From Novakomyces olei (taxonomy: Eukaryota > Ascomycota > Novakomycetes > Novakomycetales > Novakomycetaceae): a stretch of 64,000 nt of DNA. Positions 11,229-24,488 of this stretch are shown here, piece after piece. The notes beneath the pieces are model-generated. The model saw only the letters and a program-made list of their open reading frames with translations, made no database searches and had not been told where the DNA came from. The stretch lies in contig JADEYG010000007.1 of NCBI GenBank assembly GCA_016906335.1, positions 186,001 to 250,000 on the forward strand, given 5' to 3'. The position numbers and the translations under genes are program-made. The stretch's first letter is position 1; each line of letters starts with the position of its first letter.

Positions 11229-12894
11229 TCATGCGCGACGCGGTCGGCCTCGCGACTTCCCCCGGCCGCGAGTGCTGCCCGATCCATTTGCACTCCCGCG
11301 CCCACGACGTCGAGGCTGAGAAACAGGAGCCGCCATTGCACCCTCAGACGCACGCGACCCCTCGCTGATAACAGCACTAGCACTAAGGTACGCTGCGGCA
11401 GAAGAAACAGTAGACACCGACGAAACAGAAGTATTCCGCCGATGGCAATTGCCTCCACCGTTAATCATACTGCTATCGTCATCGCTCACACATTCGTCCT
11501 CGCATCCAGCATCACGACAACGTGAACAAGGCCGTTCACGGTCACAGCCTTTCTTTGATTTTTTACAGCGCCGGCATCGTGGCCGGACAACTCCATCAGC
11601 AGCGGCACACAGCATTCGTGCACGTCTTACTGCCGGGGCAGGCTGCTTAGATATTCCGAGTTCTCCGACAGAATTAGGTTCCAATTTCTGCTCATGCTGT
11701 CTTTCAGCAAAAGATCTTTTACGGCCGGCGTGCTGGCAGGGAGGATAAGGTGAGATGCTGCGCCCATAGTCTCCCTCATTTTCCGACTCGTCGTGGGAAA
11801 TATTAGCATCTGAAGTTGTGTCAGAATGTGCCCCACTTCCTCCCGCTGCAGAGGCAGACACACTTCTTTCAGCTTCGACTTTGTGCCGAGACAAGAATGG
11901 TGAGCCTAAGCCTGCACCGGCATAAGCGTCGCCATTTGTGCTGTTTGAGCCGATTGTGGATCCGAAATTAAAAGCTCCGTACGCTTTAGCGTTATGGTTA
12001 AGTCGATTCTGCTGTTGCGGCAATTCGCTCTCCGGCGATTCACGTTTAACCGGTGAAGCACCAAAAGATTCACCGAGACGAATCAACTGCATCGCCACAT
12101 CCTCATCGCTTATCTGTGACACGGTAGTAGGCGCCGGTGTGGCGAGGCCACTAACGTTGCACCATTGACCGCCAGGATGAGTATAAGAGCTCCATTCAAG
12201 TTTGCAGTTATTCTCCTTCGCACCGTAGCAACTATCCGCGGGCGGAGACAAGTTCGGGATTTCAGGCGGCAAGTAACCTTGTGCGGCCGTATGCGGCTGC
12301 CGAGAGCCATAGTTGAGCGGCATAATTGGTAAAGTCTAGAGGGTTAGATTTCACCGTCAATGAAATTGTAAAGACCGACGTGGACGGAGAGAGGATCCGC
12401 ACGAAAAAAAAAACGCAAATTCATAAAGGAGAAAAGTGAAGAGTGAAAAAATAAAAGAAAATAGCAATGGGAGAGTAGGGCGCCAAGGCAAACACGGAGC
12501 CAAAAAGTACCTCTTGTAAAGTTGCATGGCGGGAAACACCTGCGCCTTCTCTCGCAGTGCCCGGAGACCCAAACCGCCGCATATAAGCACCAGTCACAGA
12601 GTGCGACGGAGGCGGCGACAAAGGAGCCGAGCTCCGTTGTTGTCGCCTTGTCGCTGCTGCGGCAGGTAAGCTCCCAGCGGCACAAGTGCTGGAAGAATGC
12701 AAAGGTGCAAACTCCGAATCTGATGCTGAATGGTGCTCGCGCATAGGCCGCACGGCAAAAGTGTTGAAAGAGCCGGCGGCAGGGGTGTTTAAAGAGTTCA
12801 AACTGGCTCCAGCATAAGGACCATTTGCAAAAGTATTGGTCGCATTGGAATCGAGTGCGGCAGCGGTACCGGCCGCCAAAGTACCCGAATCCAT
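11229..12894 (-). CDS. Zn2Cys6 (fungal binuclear cluster) DNA-binding protein
   Basis: Two exons, 12511-12894 and 11229-12335, joined in phase 0 across a 175-nt intron with a CTAAC branch point; 496 residues. The cluster CRRCKKSKKGCDRERPCSRC followed by a further Cys lies in the C-terminal third, instead of the usual N-terminal place. The protein is otherwise low-complexity: Ala/Ser/Asn/Gly-rich N-terminus, acidic serine patches and a C-terminal Gly/Arg tail ending RGKSRGRPRRA, which contains an AT-hook-like GRPRR. No fungal-specific transcription factor domain is visible. It is probably a nuclear regulator; targets unknown. Start: the first ATG downstream of stops, encoding MDSGTLAAG. Confidence 0.8.
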
Positions 12895-15800
12895 GTGAGA
12901 AAAGGTATGAACAGAGAGCGAGAAGAACAACGAAAGAAATTGCGACAAAACGGAAAGAAGCGAGAGGGGAACAAGTACAAGAGGGAAAGAGTGAGGCAGT
13001 TTTGTAGGTGTGTCGCCTAAAGGAATTGGAAAAAGTAATTAGGAGTGCAACGGTATTTCAAGTAACGTTACGGGACCGGAACGGGAGACTAGGGATCCAC
13101 GAATGATGAGTACGCTGGCGGTAATAAATACGTCTATACAGAATTGGATGAGGTAAACACAGATGTGATTAAAAGTATGATAGCTTTGGAGGCTTTAGGG
13201 GTGCCATTGTGTTTTCGACCCTTCCGGGAGTCAATCCATCTCCGACGCCGTGTACTAGAGTATTGTATTGAATGGAGTCCATGGCCGACAAAATGCGGTT
13301 TTGATACGTTTTACGTACATATACTCAGTTTGGAATACACATACATAGGAATACGGCGTATATAGGACTCTTAGGGTATAGAGAGCGTATAGGTTATACA
13401 GACGCTTGTTATTGGCGTATACACGTTTTAAATTAGTATTGGCTCATACAAGTCTACGTATATCCGCATGCCTTTGCAGCATGAGACAAGAGGTTTATGT
13501 AGCAGCAGCGTATGGGTTTGGCTTTTAGACGAATTGAAAAGCTTAACGCGCGCTGTTCGTTGTGCCGACAAAGGATCGTAGCTAAAAGCTATGAACTATT
13601 AAGCGGCCCTGCTTTTAATAGGCCAATCATCTTGACAGTAATATCAATCCGGACAAGTTTAAAATCAATAGAAGAACAATTTAATCATTATGCCCATAAG
13701 CATACTGCGCAGAGCTTGTTGAGGTCCAGATATGGAGTCAACACGTCGTGTTGAATGTCTACATGTGCGATAACACTTTGCATACCGCAAAAGGTGGTGT
13801 AACGAGGGACCAAGCATTGGCGTTAAGCGATGATGGCTGATCGTGGACCAGATGGGGGTCGATGTGGTGAGTAATCAGCATTATCAGTATTACTGCAAAT
13901 GTATTATTCTTATTAATTCGTGGACAGGAATCTGTATAAATCTGGTGGAATACACGAATATCGCCCCCCTTTCTGTACTTCGTAAAACGAACCAAGACTT
14001 TTTAATTATGTGCGATTGTCTGGATTAATATATGCAAATAGTATACTTGGAAAATTAGTGTGCTTTTAACGCTTGTGCCTCACTGCTAAAATTAGCCCCC
14101 ACTAAATTACTTGTCATAATCAAAGGTCAGCCTATGAGATTGTCGAAGTCTTACTTTGGAAAATATGCTCGCAGGAGGGAATCGCTGCACGAGAGTGACG
14201 TGAAAGTTTCGATTTGTCCTTTGAGTCGAAGGAATCTTGTTCATCGATGCCAAGTTTCGTCGTCAAATATAAATAAGTATGTAAGCAAATCCAGCGATTA
14301 GAAACAGTGGCTGCCAGCTTTCATATTATGGTGGATTTAAGATACGGGACTTGGCCCCAGTATTTGATACGCTCAGCACGATAACTCGCATTATATATCT
14401 TCGCGCTATTGAGCTCTGAAACACATGATACTACAACCAGCATGTACACCTGATCTGTGGGACAAGTGCATGGCTATTTTAAATCTCATTCGCAACCTCT
14501 CAAAGTCTTTGACATATTTTGCGTATAAATATTTGTCAATTGTAGAACTTGATGTATAGCCGCGCCACCTTTCTGTTCTAATGTATTCCAGAAGTTCACT
14601 GTTACACCTCATAATACATTGCGTAGATTATACGGGGATTACCGCCGGGCTCGGTTACTTTACAGCCATCAAACGCTTAGCCGCTGCTGTTAACCTGCTT
14701 TCACAACAATGTATACATGTACGATTCAAATTGAGACATTTATTCAAAGTGCTTTTAGGAATTTTTTGCCCAAGGCAGGAGAGAAAGTATTGGTGCTAAC
14801 TAATGGGATGGATAAAGGTGGAAAACAAATAGCTTTTGGCGTCGCTAGTACTTTGAATTGGGGATGTATAGCAATCCTCTTACTTTTGTGTTTAAGTAAC
14901 TTTGTAGAGACGGCAAGAAGTAAGGAAACATAAAATGTTATAGAATTGTCATGGGCACAGTTTCCCCCAAGCGGTACAAAACGTCCATAATTTCAAAATT
15001 CTGGTAGCTTGGACATAATCCAATAGCATTTTGAGGATTGAATAAGGCCTGCACGCAGTCTAACTACTTTAAAAATGCTGTTCAACGGATAGAGCTAGTC
15101 TTGTATTATAACCGCAAGTCAGCTATAATGCAGTGTTTGAATGTACTATTATCGGCTTCTAGTGCCAAAGGATATCTCTTACAAACAGCAACAGTTCGCG
15201 GTCACGTGCGTGCTAGTGAAAACCCTGACGTTGCTACAGTGCCTTTAAAATAATAAAAGCAAGTGTGAGTATTATGAGGTTCTCCTTCGAAGCGGCCGCA
15301 CTTGTCTAACTAAAAACATGCTGGAATAACGTGGCGCGCTTTCTGCTTTCAACGCCAATAAAACAGTCAAGCTTGTACTGGTCCTCTACATAACCAGCAA
15401 TATGCCATCGCTAGATAGATGTTTAAATTACGAGATTTAGGACTCAATTTATGTACTGTGCACACGCATACTGACGCATTATTTACCAACAATAATACTA
15501 CAATATCTTCTGGCGTTATATGTATAGCGTTGCCATTATCATTCTGGTACTGCGATTATACGCTTAAAGTGTTATATATTTTTAGATGGACGTATAAGAC
15601 TGTCACTATATTATTTATTGTTTTTCTATTATTTATTGTATTGTTTTTCTATTATTTATTGTATTGTTTTTCTATTATTTTTTATTGTTTTTCTATTATT
15701 TATCGTTACTACATATTTGTTGTTTTACCGTACTATTTACATTTTCGTGTCGGGGACCACGACTCGACGGACGCAGGATCTACCTTGTGTCGTTGATTTC

Positions 15801-16243
15801 AATATAGAGTTGGAAGCAAGGTGTTCATCCCTAGATCCGTCGCGTTTCTTTCGAATTGTCAAGGTGATATACGTCGTGTAGGCCCTTGGCGGCCTCTCTC
15901 TTTTGGCCTAGTCGTGGTATTATTTGTCGTTTGTTTTTAATTTGGCAAAATTTGGTCTTTCCTGAATCACGTCGAATCCCCAACCCTCTTCTTGACCATT
16001 TGAAGGCATCTACAAAGAATCAATGGCATTGGAGTGTTTATCGTTATTTTTAATAGACGTTTGTTTACATTCCTTCTAACACTATAGTCGCCGTTCTTTA
16101 CATTGCTATTCTGTGCAAACAAAGGATTATACTCAGTTCTAACGGATTCGATATTGAGTAGCATTGTGGGCGGATCACTCATTTGCTGGGCTATTCATTT
16201 TGATTATTCCTTCCAATAACGTCCTGTCTTTGGTATCCGAACC
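12895..16243. other. 3.3-kb gene-poor spacer
   Basis: The largest gap in the window, upstream of both the Zn2Cys6 gene and the B-cyclin gene (divergent). ORFs of 60-125 codons exist (for example 13144-13365, 13512-13754, 14709-14933) but none has a recognisable domain, splice structure or compositional break. A degenerate T-rich tandem repeat sits at 15608-15704. It may hold long 5' leaders or regulatory DNA for two regulated genes; I cannot support any gene. Confidence 0.5.
15608..15704. repeat. T-rich tandem repeat of about 22 bp
   Basis: Four imperfect copies of a unit built from TATTGTATTGTTTTTCTATTA, about 540 bp upstream of the cyclin start. Low complexity and probably of no coding meaning. 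Confidence 0.75.
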
Positions 16244-18102
16244 ATGGCCGTAAGTCCTTTGCATTTCCCTCTTAAATAAAACAATGCTTATATGACAGAA
16301 TCGTCGCCATGGTGCATCATTAGCTGCCCTTTCGGCCGCAGCAGCCGCAGCGGCAAACGGAAATCAAGATGAAAATGCAATTCCGCTGGAACATCAACGC
16401 CGTGGTGGCAAACTTTATGCAAAAGATAAAATGCAACAGACCCTTCCTTCTCAAGCACGTAGAGCTGGACTCGGTGCTGCACAGCGCGTGGCGCTTGGTG
16501 ATCCTAAGCCAAACGATAAAGTTGAAAGGCCTACTGTAGTGCAAAAAGACTATACGGAGATGAATACAGGCATAAGGAGCAAGGCTGCTCGTGTACCACT
16601 GGCCACGAAATCTACGGTAGTTGCATCATCGTCTGTCGCGGAAAATGAGGCGGCAGCTCGGTATGACAGGCTGGCAAACAAGCCAGGAGCTATGAGAGAA
16701 ACTGCTCCCGCTATCTACCAAGACTCGCCTGAAGTTTACGAGTATCATCAAGATCAAGTCGTCGTTGCTGCTCCACAAAGCACAATGGATGTGGATACGG
16801 AAGAAGAGCAAGGTGGTAGTGGTGGAAATAGTGGTATTGCTGACAGCGACGATTTTCGATCAGATTCGTTCACTGACGAAGCGTCTTCCACAGACGCGTC
16901 GCCTAATGAAGGCTACGAGACGCGTGATCCTACGACGCGTCCCGTCCGACGCCATGGCGATGCCACTGCAGTTGTGGGTAGAAAAAGCAGAGAGTCCAAG
17001 AGAGAAAGAGCCGATGGTGAAGCTGCTGCTGCAATTGCTAGTTCTCAAAGCTTTATGATTCAGCAGAGAATAGCAGCGCTGCCAAAGTGCACGGGCAGAC
17101 CTCGTTGGACAGAGCTGGACCAAAGGCATATTGAACAGGCAGCGCAAGCGTACGTAGACCCGGATGCTGAAGAAGAAGAGTGGGATATAAGCATGGTGAG
17201 GGAGTATGCTGATGATATCTTTGAGTACATGCAGGCTCTGGAGCAACGGTTTGCTCCTGACCCAACATACTTGGCTTACCAGACAGAATTAGAAGGTTCA
17301 ATGAGACGAATCCTTATTGATTGGCTGGTACAAGTGCATGCTCGTTTCCATCTTTTGGCAGAGACGCTATTTCTTACTGTGAATATAATTGATCGATTCC
17401 TTAGTGCTCGGCATGATACAGCCCTAGGCAAGTTTCAACTGCTTGGAGCCACTGCCTTGTTTATCGCAAGCAAATACGAAGAAATTCAGTGCCCTTCTGT
17501 GGCAGAAATTGAGTTTATGGTGGACAAAACGTATACACAGGACGAGATAATTGCATGCGAGCGTCACATGATCTCTGTGCTCAATTTCGACCTAGGCTGG
17601 CCAGGTCCAATGAGCTTTCTTCGGCGAGTGAGCAAGGCAGATGATTACGACGTGGATACCCGGACATTGGCTAAGTATATACTGGAGGTGACCATTATGG
17701 ATGAACGGTTTATAGGCGGCCATCCGTCATACCTCGCTGCCGCAAGCCATTTTATTTCGCGAAAAATGCTGAAAAAAGGCGAATGGGTAGGACCGAACTA
17801 AAGGACTTTGCTCAATGCATACGTTTTCTTCTTTTTTCTTTTAAATTTGAATATTTATTCGCAACGTTCTCACTGTTTTGATGTTTTCCTTGAAGGATTT
17901 GTATCTAACCTGACAGACTGATGCACACGTACATTTGAGCGGATACACTGCGCAAGTTCTGGAGCCGGCCGTGGAGACATTGCTTGAATGCCTGCGTGAT
18001 CCAATGACACACCATCGCGCAATTTATGAAAAATACGCGGAACGCAAATTTAAGCGGGCCAGCAAGTACGTCGAGGCCTGGTTCAGTGAGCACTCTTCGT
18101 AA
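16244..18102 (+). CDS. B-type mitotic cyclin
   Basis: Regulatory partner of the mitotic CDK. Exons 16244-16249, 16299-17786 and 17917-18102 give 559 residues. The first exon holds only ATG GCC; the second continues in frame with an Ala-rich start. A destruction box RVALGDPKPN (RxxLxxxxN) lies near residue 64, for APC/C-dependent turnover. The N-terminal half is acidic and Ser-rich. The cyclin box begins at RRILIDWLVQVHARFHLLAE and continues with NIIDRFLSAR and FIASKYEEIQCPSVAEIEFM; the last exon supplies the C-terminal cyclin fold (LSGYTAQVLEP). Intron 2 uses a GTAGGA donor. The subunit of its own ligase, APC11, is at 55602. Confidence 0.95.
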
Positions 18103-19368
18103 TCATCGTCATGCATGTCAATACAGCTTTTGGACTTTTTTAGGCCCACTGGGGCAATTGTCTATATTATTCTTTTCGTTCCCATTATAATCCTGTTTAA
18201 TTAATTTCTGAAAGACTTCACTGCTTTGCGTTCCCTGCAGACGTGAAACAATAAAATGTCCTATTAATTTCCTTGTAAAATTGCCTGCCGGCTGGCCTTT
18301 AATAGGTACTACTTACTGCTATTACAAAGTAATGATCGAGTATTGCGCCAAGTTTTTTTAGCACCAATTTAGTCGTATTGCTAATGTATGATTCGCAGAT
18401 TTTAATATTATTTATTCGCAGATCCCATCTTTGACGAGCGACTGGCACATTACCAGTCAAGATATTGAAAACAGCCAGACGCGGCCCATTAGACGGACGG
18501 GTCTGCGTCCATAATAAAGCAAATGTTGGATAGTAGCCATGACTCAAGCAGACGACGACCCAATTTTGTTGTATATTTGCTGTGCGCAGCCCTTTCTGAG
18601 ACACTGGTAATATAGTCACCAAACTACAGTTCAATTGCTTCTTTTGCTTGCTCTATACAATTTAATGCTCAATTGCCATTCCCAATAGCCACCTTGCTTT
18701 GGTTTGCATTATATAAAATTGTAATTCTTCTCCTCTTGACAATTTACCCCCTTGTCGCCGGGCAGTCGAGTGCAACAGTCGTGACTCAAAAGTCATGAAT
18801 ACGACACACTATGCAGACATTGAGCAAAACAAAATTCTAAGACTGTGAAAAGTATCACGTCCACAGAAGAATACTATACGGCGAATACACCTAGCAGCAT
18901 AACAAACAACGAAAACTATTCAGACTTCTGGATGCTTCTGACGGGAGATTTGGGTCCTAAAATTACGGGTCCAGCGATCCAATATTTTAATTTCTTCATG
19001 TATTATTATTTTTATTATTGTATAATTATTTCCACTCTATTAATTTAATTGTAATATTATTCATCTCTATTGGAGTATTGTTTTTAGTGTACCAGTTTGT
19101 GTTTTTAGTCATGATACATAATAATATCCTGCAGTGCACACGATTTCCCTTTTTGGTCAAGACAAGGTGCTAAAGGCGCTTTGCCTTCTTATGCCCCATT
19201 GCCTTGCGCGCTGACCTTTTGAAGGCGCATTCTCCCCTTCGTTTTCGGTTGGCTCCCAAAAACAAGGCCTGAAAGCCAAGAAAAGGGCAAAAAGGGGACC
19301 AGAAAAATTGGGGATAATACTAGATTTTAGCGGGGTTTGCCGGCCCTGCCTGCTCGCCTTTGCAAGTC
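18103..19368. other. 1.27-kb spacer without a supported gene
   Basis: This is the 3' flank of the cyclin gene and the 5' flank of the RasGEF gene. A GC-richer island at 18420-18540 has a 111-codon minus-strand ORF (18299-18634) and a short plus-strand frame, but neither shows a family motif. Positions 19160-19330 are GC-rich and purine/pyrimidine-biased just before the RasGEF start, as expected for a leader. Confidence 0.45.
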
Positions 19369-22300
19369 ATGGCACCGGCGGACGCCGACTTGCCTCACCA
19401 GCATCGGCACCAGCTTGTGCCATTAGACAGTAGCAGTCAGCAGTCGCAGCCGCAGCAGTCGTTGCCGCAGCAGGATACAGGCGGCCATGTCTCCGAAAAC
19501 GAGCCGAGCGACTCTTTGCTTAGGAAAATGCTCTCGGGGTCGGAGACAGTGCAAGCACTGTACAATTTTAACAGTGAAAAACCCAATGCGTTGGCTCTCC
19601 AGGTCGGCGACATTGTGCTTGTCATTGACAAGTTGGCTTCTGGCTGGTGGAATGGGAGATCTGCTCGCGGTGTCGGCTGGTTCCCATCGAATTATGTCTC
19701 GCCTGCCCGGCCTTCGGCTACACATGCCTTTATGGCATTATTGAAAGCGCAAGTCTACCTTTTCTTTCTTCTTCTTCTTCTTTTCTTTAGATTGTATTAT
19801 TCATTTTATTTTATTTTATAAGTTTTATTTATTTTATTTTTGTTTAATTTAATTTAAATTTTGTTTCTTTTTGATATTTAAATGATATTTAAATACTGAC
19901 TGTGTGAAGCCTGGCCAACGAGGATGATGAAGAAATTGGCATTGACAGAGACGGGCTGAATCGTGTAATGCACCGAGTTTCACGTGCATCTGTGGCCTCG
20001 AACGAGATACAAATAGAGCTTGATGTGCCGACAGCTCCGTCTGGTCCAACAATCGGATCAGACGACCAGCCTCAGCAGAATCAGGGTGCGGATGATCTGG
20101 AACCTGATTTTCCTATCGTTTATCATATTCCACAGGCAACTCCAGAGGGCAAGATTTATTACTATAATACTCAGTCCGGAACCGCGTCATGGTCCCTGCC
20201 TTTTCGCAAATTCTCTTCCGCAGATACTCCACCAATAGAACCGGAGCACCGTCACGTTAATTTCACAACGATCATGATGCCGCCAGCACTGACACCAGCC
20301 GAATCCCCACCAAACAACCGGCAGGATATGCAGTTCCAAAAGGACACGAGAAGGTACATTGCCGAACAAAAACCAGAGACAACAAAGCTCCGTGATGATT
20401 TGGGAACGCCAGCTGTATCGTCGCGAGAAGAACGGTCACAGCATAGTACACGGCCCCTGTCTCGAGAGGTTTTGCAGCACAAGCCTCAACAAGAAAGGCC
20501 TTTAGAGCAGTCAAGTAATAATCACAACAACATAGCAGAGGAAGCGCCTGCCTTGGGGTCTCCGTTTGAAGCAAAATCATTCTCACAAGCGTTTTCATTC
20601 TCCCCCTCACAGTCTCCCGGTGGCCACAAGAGAACAAACTCGCCCAGCTCCTTATCATACCGTCGGAACCGTTCACCATCGGCTCCGATTCCCGCACCTG
20701 CAACCTCTTCCCGAGCAGGAGGCAGATCAGCACTAGTGAGACAAAACACGGATCTGACGATTGATCTAGCTGCCGCCCGATCGGCCAGCGGAGTCTTGCA
20801 GCCATTGGCTTACGACGCAGACGCAGCCTCTGTCCAAGGACTGAGCCGTACAGTCTCGTCCGTTTCCACAAACAGTCTAATCGACCCGGCAATGCTGGAC
20901 TCGGTGGACGGGGCGGAGGCCAATTCTGGAGCCGCCGGTGCTGGTTCTGCACCGACTGGGAATAAACGGGCAAACAGGCAAAGGCTGTCTTTGTTTAATA
21001 GTAGCGGCGGCAATAATAATAATACATCTTCTGCTGACGGACGCAAGTCAGCAGCCACTGGCAGACGACAGGGCAGTTTACCCTTTTTAATACAGCCGCC
21101 AGCACTGGCAGACGTGTTTCCTCCACTGGCACCAGTTAGGCCGTCAGTAGCCTACCTCGAGTTTCTGCGGCTAAAACTGGCAGCGGATGAGCAAATGCAG
21201 AGTATTAGAGACTCGATCAGACTGCTGCAAGAGACAGAGAGCAGTGGTAGTATAGAGCCACAGCCTTTAGAGCCCTATACTTGCCTGGTACAGGAAATGC
21301 AGACAATTGTACGTAACGTGCTCGTGGGTACAGGACTAGTACATAATTCGCTATGGGACGAGGCCGCCTGGGCACGGCCGGGCAGTCTCCAGGACACAGG
21401 TTTCCCTCGCCGGGGCAGTGATGGGACGGGGACAGGCGAAGAGTCAGAGAATCTGTCTTGTTCAGACGAAGCCCAGACAGCTCGTGCACTGGCTATAAAG
21501 TGTCTGCTGTGCTGTGGCCACGTGCAAGCTGCCCTGTTGCAAGTAGAGCCTGACCAGGTTGCAAAGCCTACATCCACATCCACATCCACTTCTCAAGGCA
21601 GCGGGAATGACGTGATGGCTGAAGACGAGATCCCTCCAAACCTGTATGCTCTCGAGCAGAATGTAGTTGGGCTGCAGGAATCCTTTGCTGCCGTCGTTGC
21701 ACTGCTGGAAATGTATACAAGTGCAGACTCGGTAATGGCAAGAATTGAGCCTGGATTTGTAACTGAGTCAGGCGGATCATCACGGAGTAGTACCAATTTT
21801 ATCAGCGGTGCTAATACGGACCGGTCACCGTCAATCGGTATCTTTCTGCTGGCACCAAGAAGCCCCGATGAGCCTAAACTGTTCTCCGATGTTATTGCCA
21901 TAATCGACTCGGTCCAGATCGAATTAAATTCGCAGATGCGTTCTTTCCAGCGGCTGATTGACAAGACAATAACCGCAACCACAACAGGCGAGCTGAGCAA
22001 CATTGACGATTCCCCTATGGCTTCGCCTCTGGCCTGGCTGGCCAGATATGCGCAAACAACGGTAAACATAACAAGCCGCATGTTACTGGCTGTCCGAGAT
22101 ACGGATGACGTGATTAGTGTGGCAGTTACAGATGTGTCAGAGGCCTCCGCCACCTATCGCGACGTGTCCCGTAGCAAACAAGCAATCTTGCACAATATGG
22201 CACTATTCATCCTGGTTGTGCAAGACGCGTTACGCCTGCAAGACGGGATGGATAAACGCGTAGACCGTGTAGCTCGTTTACGTGCTGCACTAACAGAGAT

Positions 22301-24488
22301 TCGTAGAGTCCTAAAGCCTCTCGGCAAATCTGTCGCCCGGCTGGCTATGGCGATGGAGTTTTTGCTGGAAGAAACAGGGAGGAAACGTGTTAAAGTGCCC
22401 TCTATGGGCACTAGTGGAAGCGTTAGTGGGAGCGTTAGTGGAAGCGACCATGAAAAGCTTGAATTTACAGCCGGCCATCAGCCAAATAATTCTTCTTCTT
22501 TTTCGACACTCCTCTTTGCTGCCTCGAAAAAGCACGAGTCTCCAGTGACGCCTCCTCCTCCTCCACCACCACCACCACCACCTCCACCTCCAGCGGGCGC
22601 TCTGAGATCCGCCTCTGGACAAGACCAGGCGACTCCCGTGCTGGAGCCGGCTAGTGCCGACTCAGAACACCCTGACTACTCTGCTATGGACATTGCGTCG
22701 GCCCGGTATGCGGGTGCAGTTAAAGTGAGAGTGGCACTTGGGGTAGCCGGAGATACTGCCGGTATGGGCCGGGAAAGATTTGCTTCTCAGGGTGATGATT
22801 TAATAAGCAATGAAATCCTCCGTGACCGGCTGGCTCGGATTTCGGACGCTGATAGATCGTCTGATTCATCGGCAGCAGCAGCAGCAGCAGCTGCTGCTGC
22901 TGGCAATAGTAGTACTGGATTTGTATCAACTGCCTCTGCTGCGCTGAGAGGTCCTCGTCGAGGTGGCCCTACGGAGGTTATCAGGCCCTGGTTCCTTGAT
23001 CCTGAGCTGGAGGGGGATATTAGCTACAACCCTGATGGCAGTGTACGTGGAGGCACGTTAAAGGCACTGGTAGAAATGCTGACAAGGCATGATTACCTGA
23101 GCCAAAGTTTCTACCGTACTTTTCTCTTGACCTATAGCACATTTACAAATTCCTTTGTACTGGCAGGCCTTCTTATCGATCGGTTTATGATTGCTCCACC
23201 TGCTGGATTAGAAGCAGCTGATGCAAGAGTCTGGCGGGACAAGAAGCAGGTGCCCGTACGGCTGCGTGTATTCAATTTCTTAAAGACTTGGCTGGAAAAG
23301 TACTATATACCAGCGCCCGATGTTGCCCTTGACTTGGAGGCGCTGACGCGAATACGTACTTTTGCAATTCAGGAAATTGCAAAGTACCTGGCGGGAAGCA
23401 ACACGATTGTTCACCTGGCAGACGCACAATTGGCCCGTGCCCGACAAGCTTCTTCTGGTGGCTCTTCGGCGATAGGCAATAATGGAGTACTAAGGTCGCC
23501 GGACTCTGATAACAGCAGTGTTTCCAGTGCTTCAGGATCAGCAACGCCTCATACAAGGCTTCGCCGGATGGTTATTAACTTGTCTTCCTCTTCTCCAGCT
23601 CCTTTGCTGCCTAAAAACTTGCGTAAAGGCTTTCGTCTTTTGGATATTGATGCCACCGAGCTGGCGCGCCAGCTTACAGTAATGGAGAGCAATATCTATA
23701 ACCAGCTACAGCCATACGAGTGTCTCAACAAGGCCTGGAGCCGGCAAGACAGCCTTCACAAGGCTGAGCATATAAAGGCAATGATCTTGAACTCGAATAG
23801 GGTATCACTAAACATTGTTGCACACTTGGCATGCTAACCTTAGATTACCGGCTGGATTACAGAGTCTGTTCTAGAACAGAACGATGTCAGACGGCGTGCG
23901 GCACTCTACAAGTATTTTGTTACGGTGGCGGCGGTATGTCGTAACTCCCTTTCCTCTACTAACAGCTAGAAATGCCATGAGCTCAACAACTTTTCGACAC
24001 TGACGGCAATAATATCCGGGCTTAATAGTGCGCCAGTGCATCGTTTAAAGCGGACCAAAGAAATGGTCAACAGCAAATCACATGGCATTTTAGATCAACT
24101 TAATCAGTTAATGAGCCCAACTCGGAATTTCGGACAGTATCGTGAAGTTATGAGATTACTGAATCCTCCGGCCGTACCATTTCTTGGTGTCTACCTGTCA
24201 GATTTGACCTTTATTGAAGACGGTAATCCGGGAATGATAAAACAATCACGGAACTTGATCAACTTCCACAAACGCACAAAGCTGGCTGAAGTTATTCGAG
24301 ATATTCAACAGTACCAGTTCATGCCCTACAATCTGCAGCCTGTTCCCGAGATCCAGGCAGCGATTCAAGAATGGCTTGAGAAGGCTAAAGATATCGGGGA
24401 ATTGTACGATATAAGCCTGTACGTGGAGCCACGAGAGCGCGAAGACGAGAAAATTGCGCGACTTTTGAGTGAAAGCGGGTTTTTGTAA
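19369..24488 (+). CDS. CDC25-like Ras guanine nucleotide exchange factor with SH3 and WW domains
   Basis: Four exons (19369-19748, 19910-23801, 23844-23933, 23970-24488), 1626 residues. Order: SH3 at about 61-115 (ALYNFNSEKPNALALQVGD, then GWWNGR and GWFPSNYV); a WW-like module (KIYYYNTQSGTASWSLP) whose first Trp is not obvious; a long Ser/Pro-rich middle with an uninterrupted 14-Pro run and an 11-Ala run; RasGEF-N (GGTLKALVEMLTRHD...FLLTYSTF); and the catalytic RasGEF domain from LARQLTVMESNIYNQLQPYE through NSNRITGWITESVL, STLTAIISGLNSAPVHRLKRT and PFLGVYLSDLTFIEDGNP. It would load GTP on Ras upstream of cAMP or MAPK signalling. Intron 1 is GC-AG (donor GCAAGT), confirmed by phase. Start: ATG at 19369. 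Confidence 0.95.

Noticed and set aside
13144-13365. 73-codon ORF beginning MDEVNTDVIK
   Set aside because: It uses a TTG start, shows no family motif, and its composition matches the surrounding spacer.
9521-16243. AT-rich gene-poor DNA with CACGTG sites as a possible centromere
   Set aside because: Four ordinary exons of the Zn2Cys6 and SER1 genes border or interrupt it, and there is no repeat structure or CDE-like arrangement beyond one site pair.
18299-18634. 111-codon minus-strand ORF and a short plus-strand frame in a GC-richer island
   Set aside because: Neither has a recognisable motif, a good start context or a splice pattern; 27 codons after an ATG at 18540 end in a stop.
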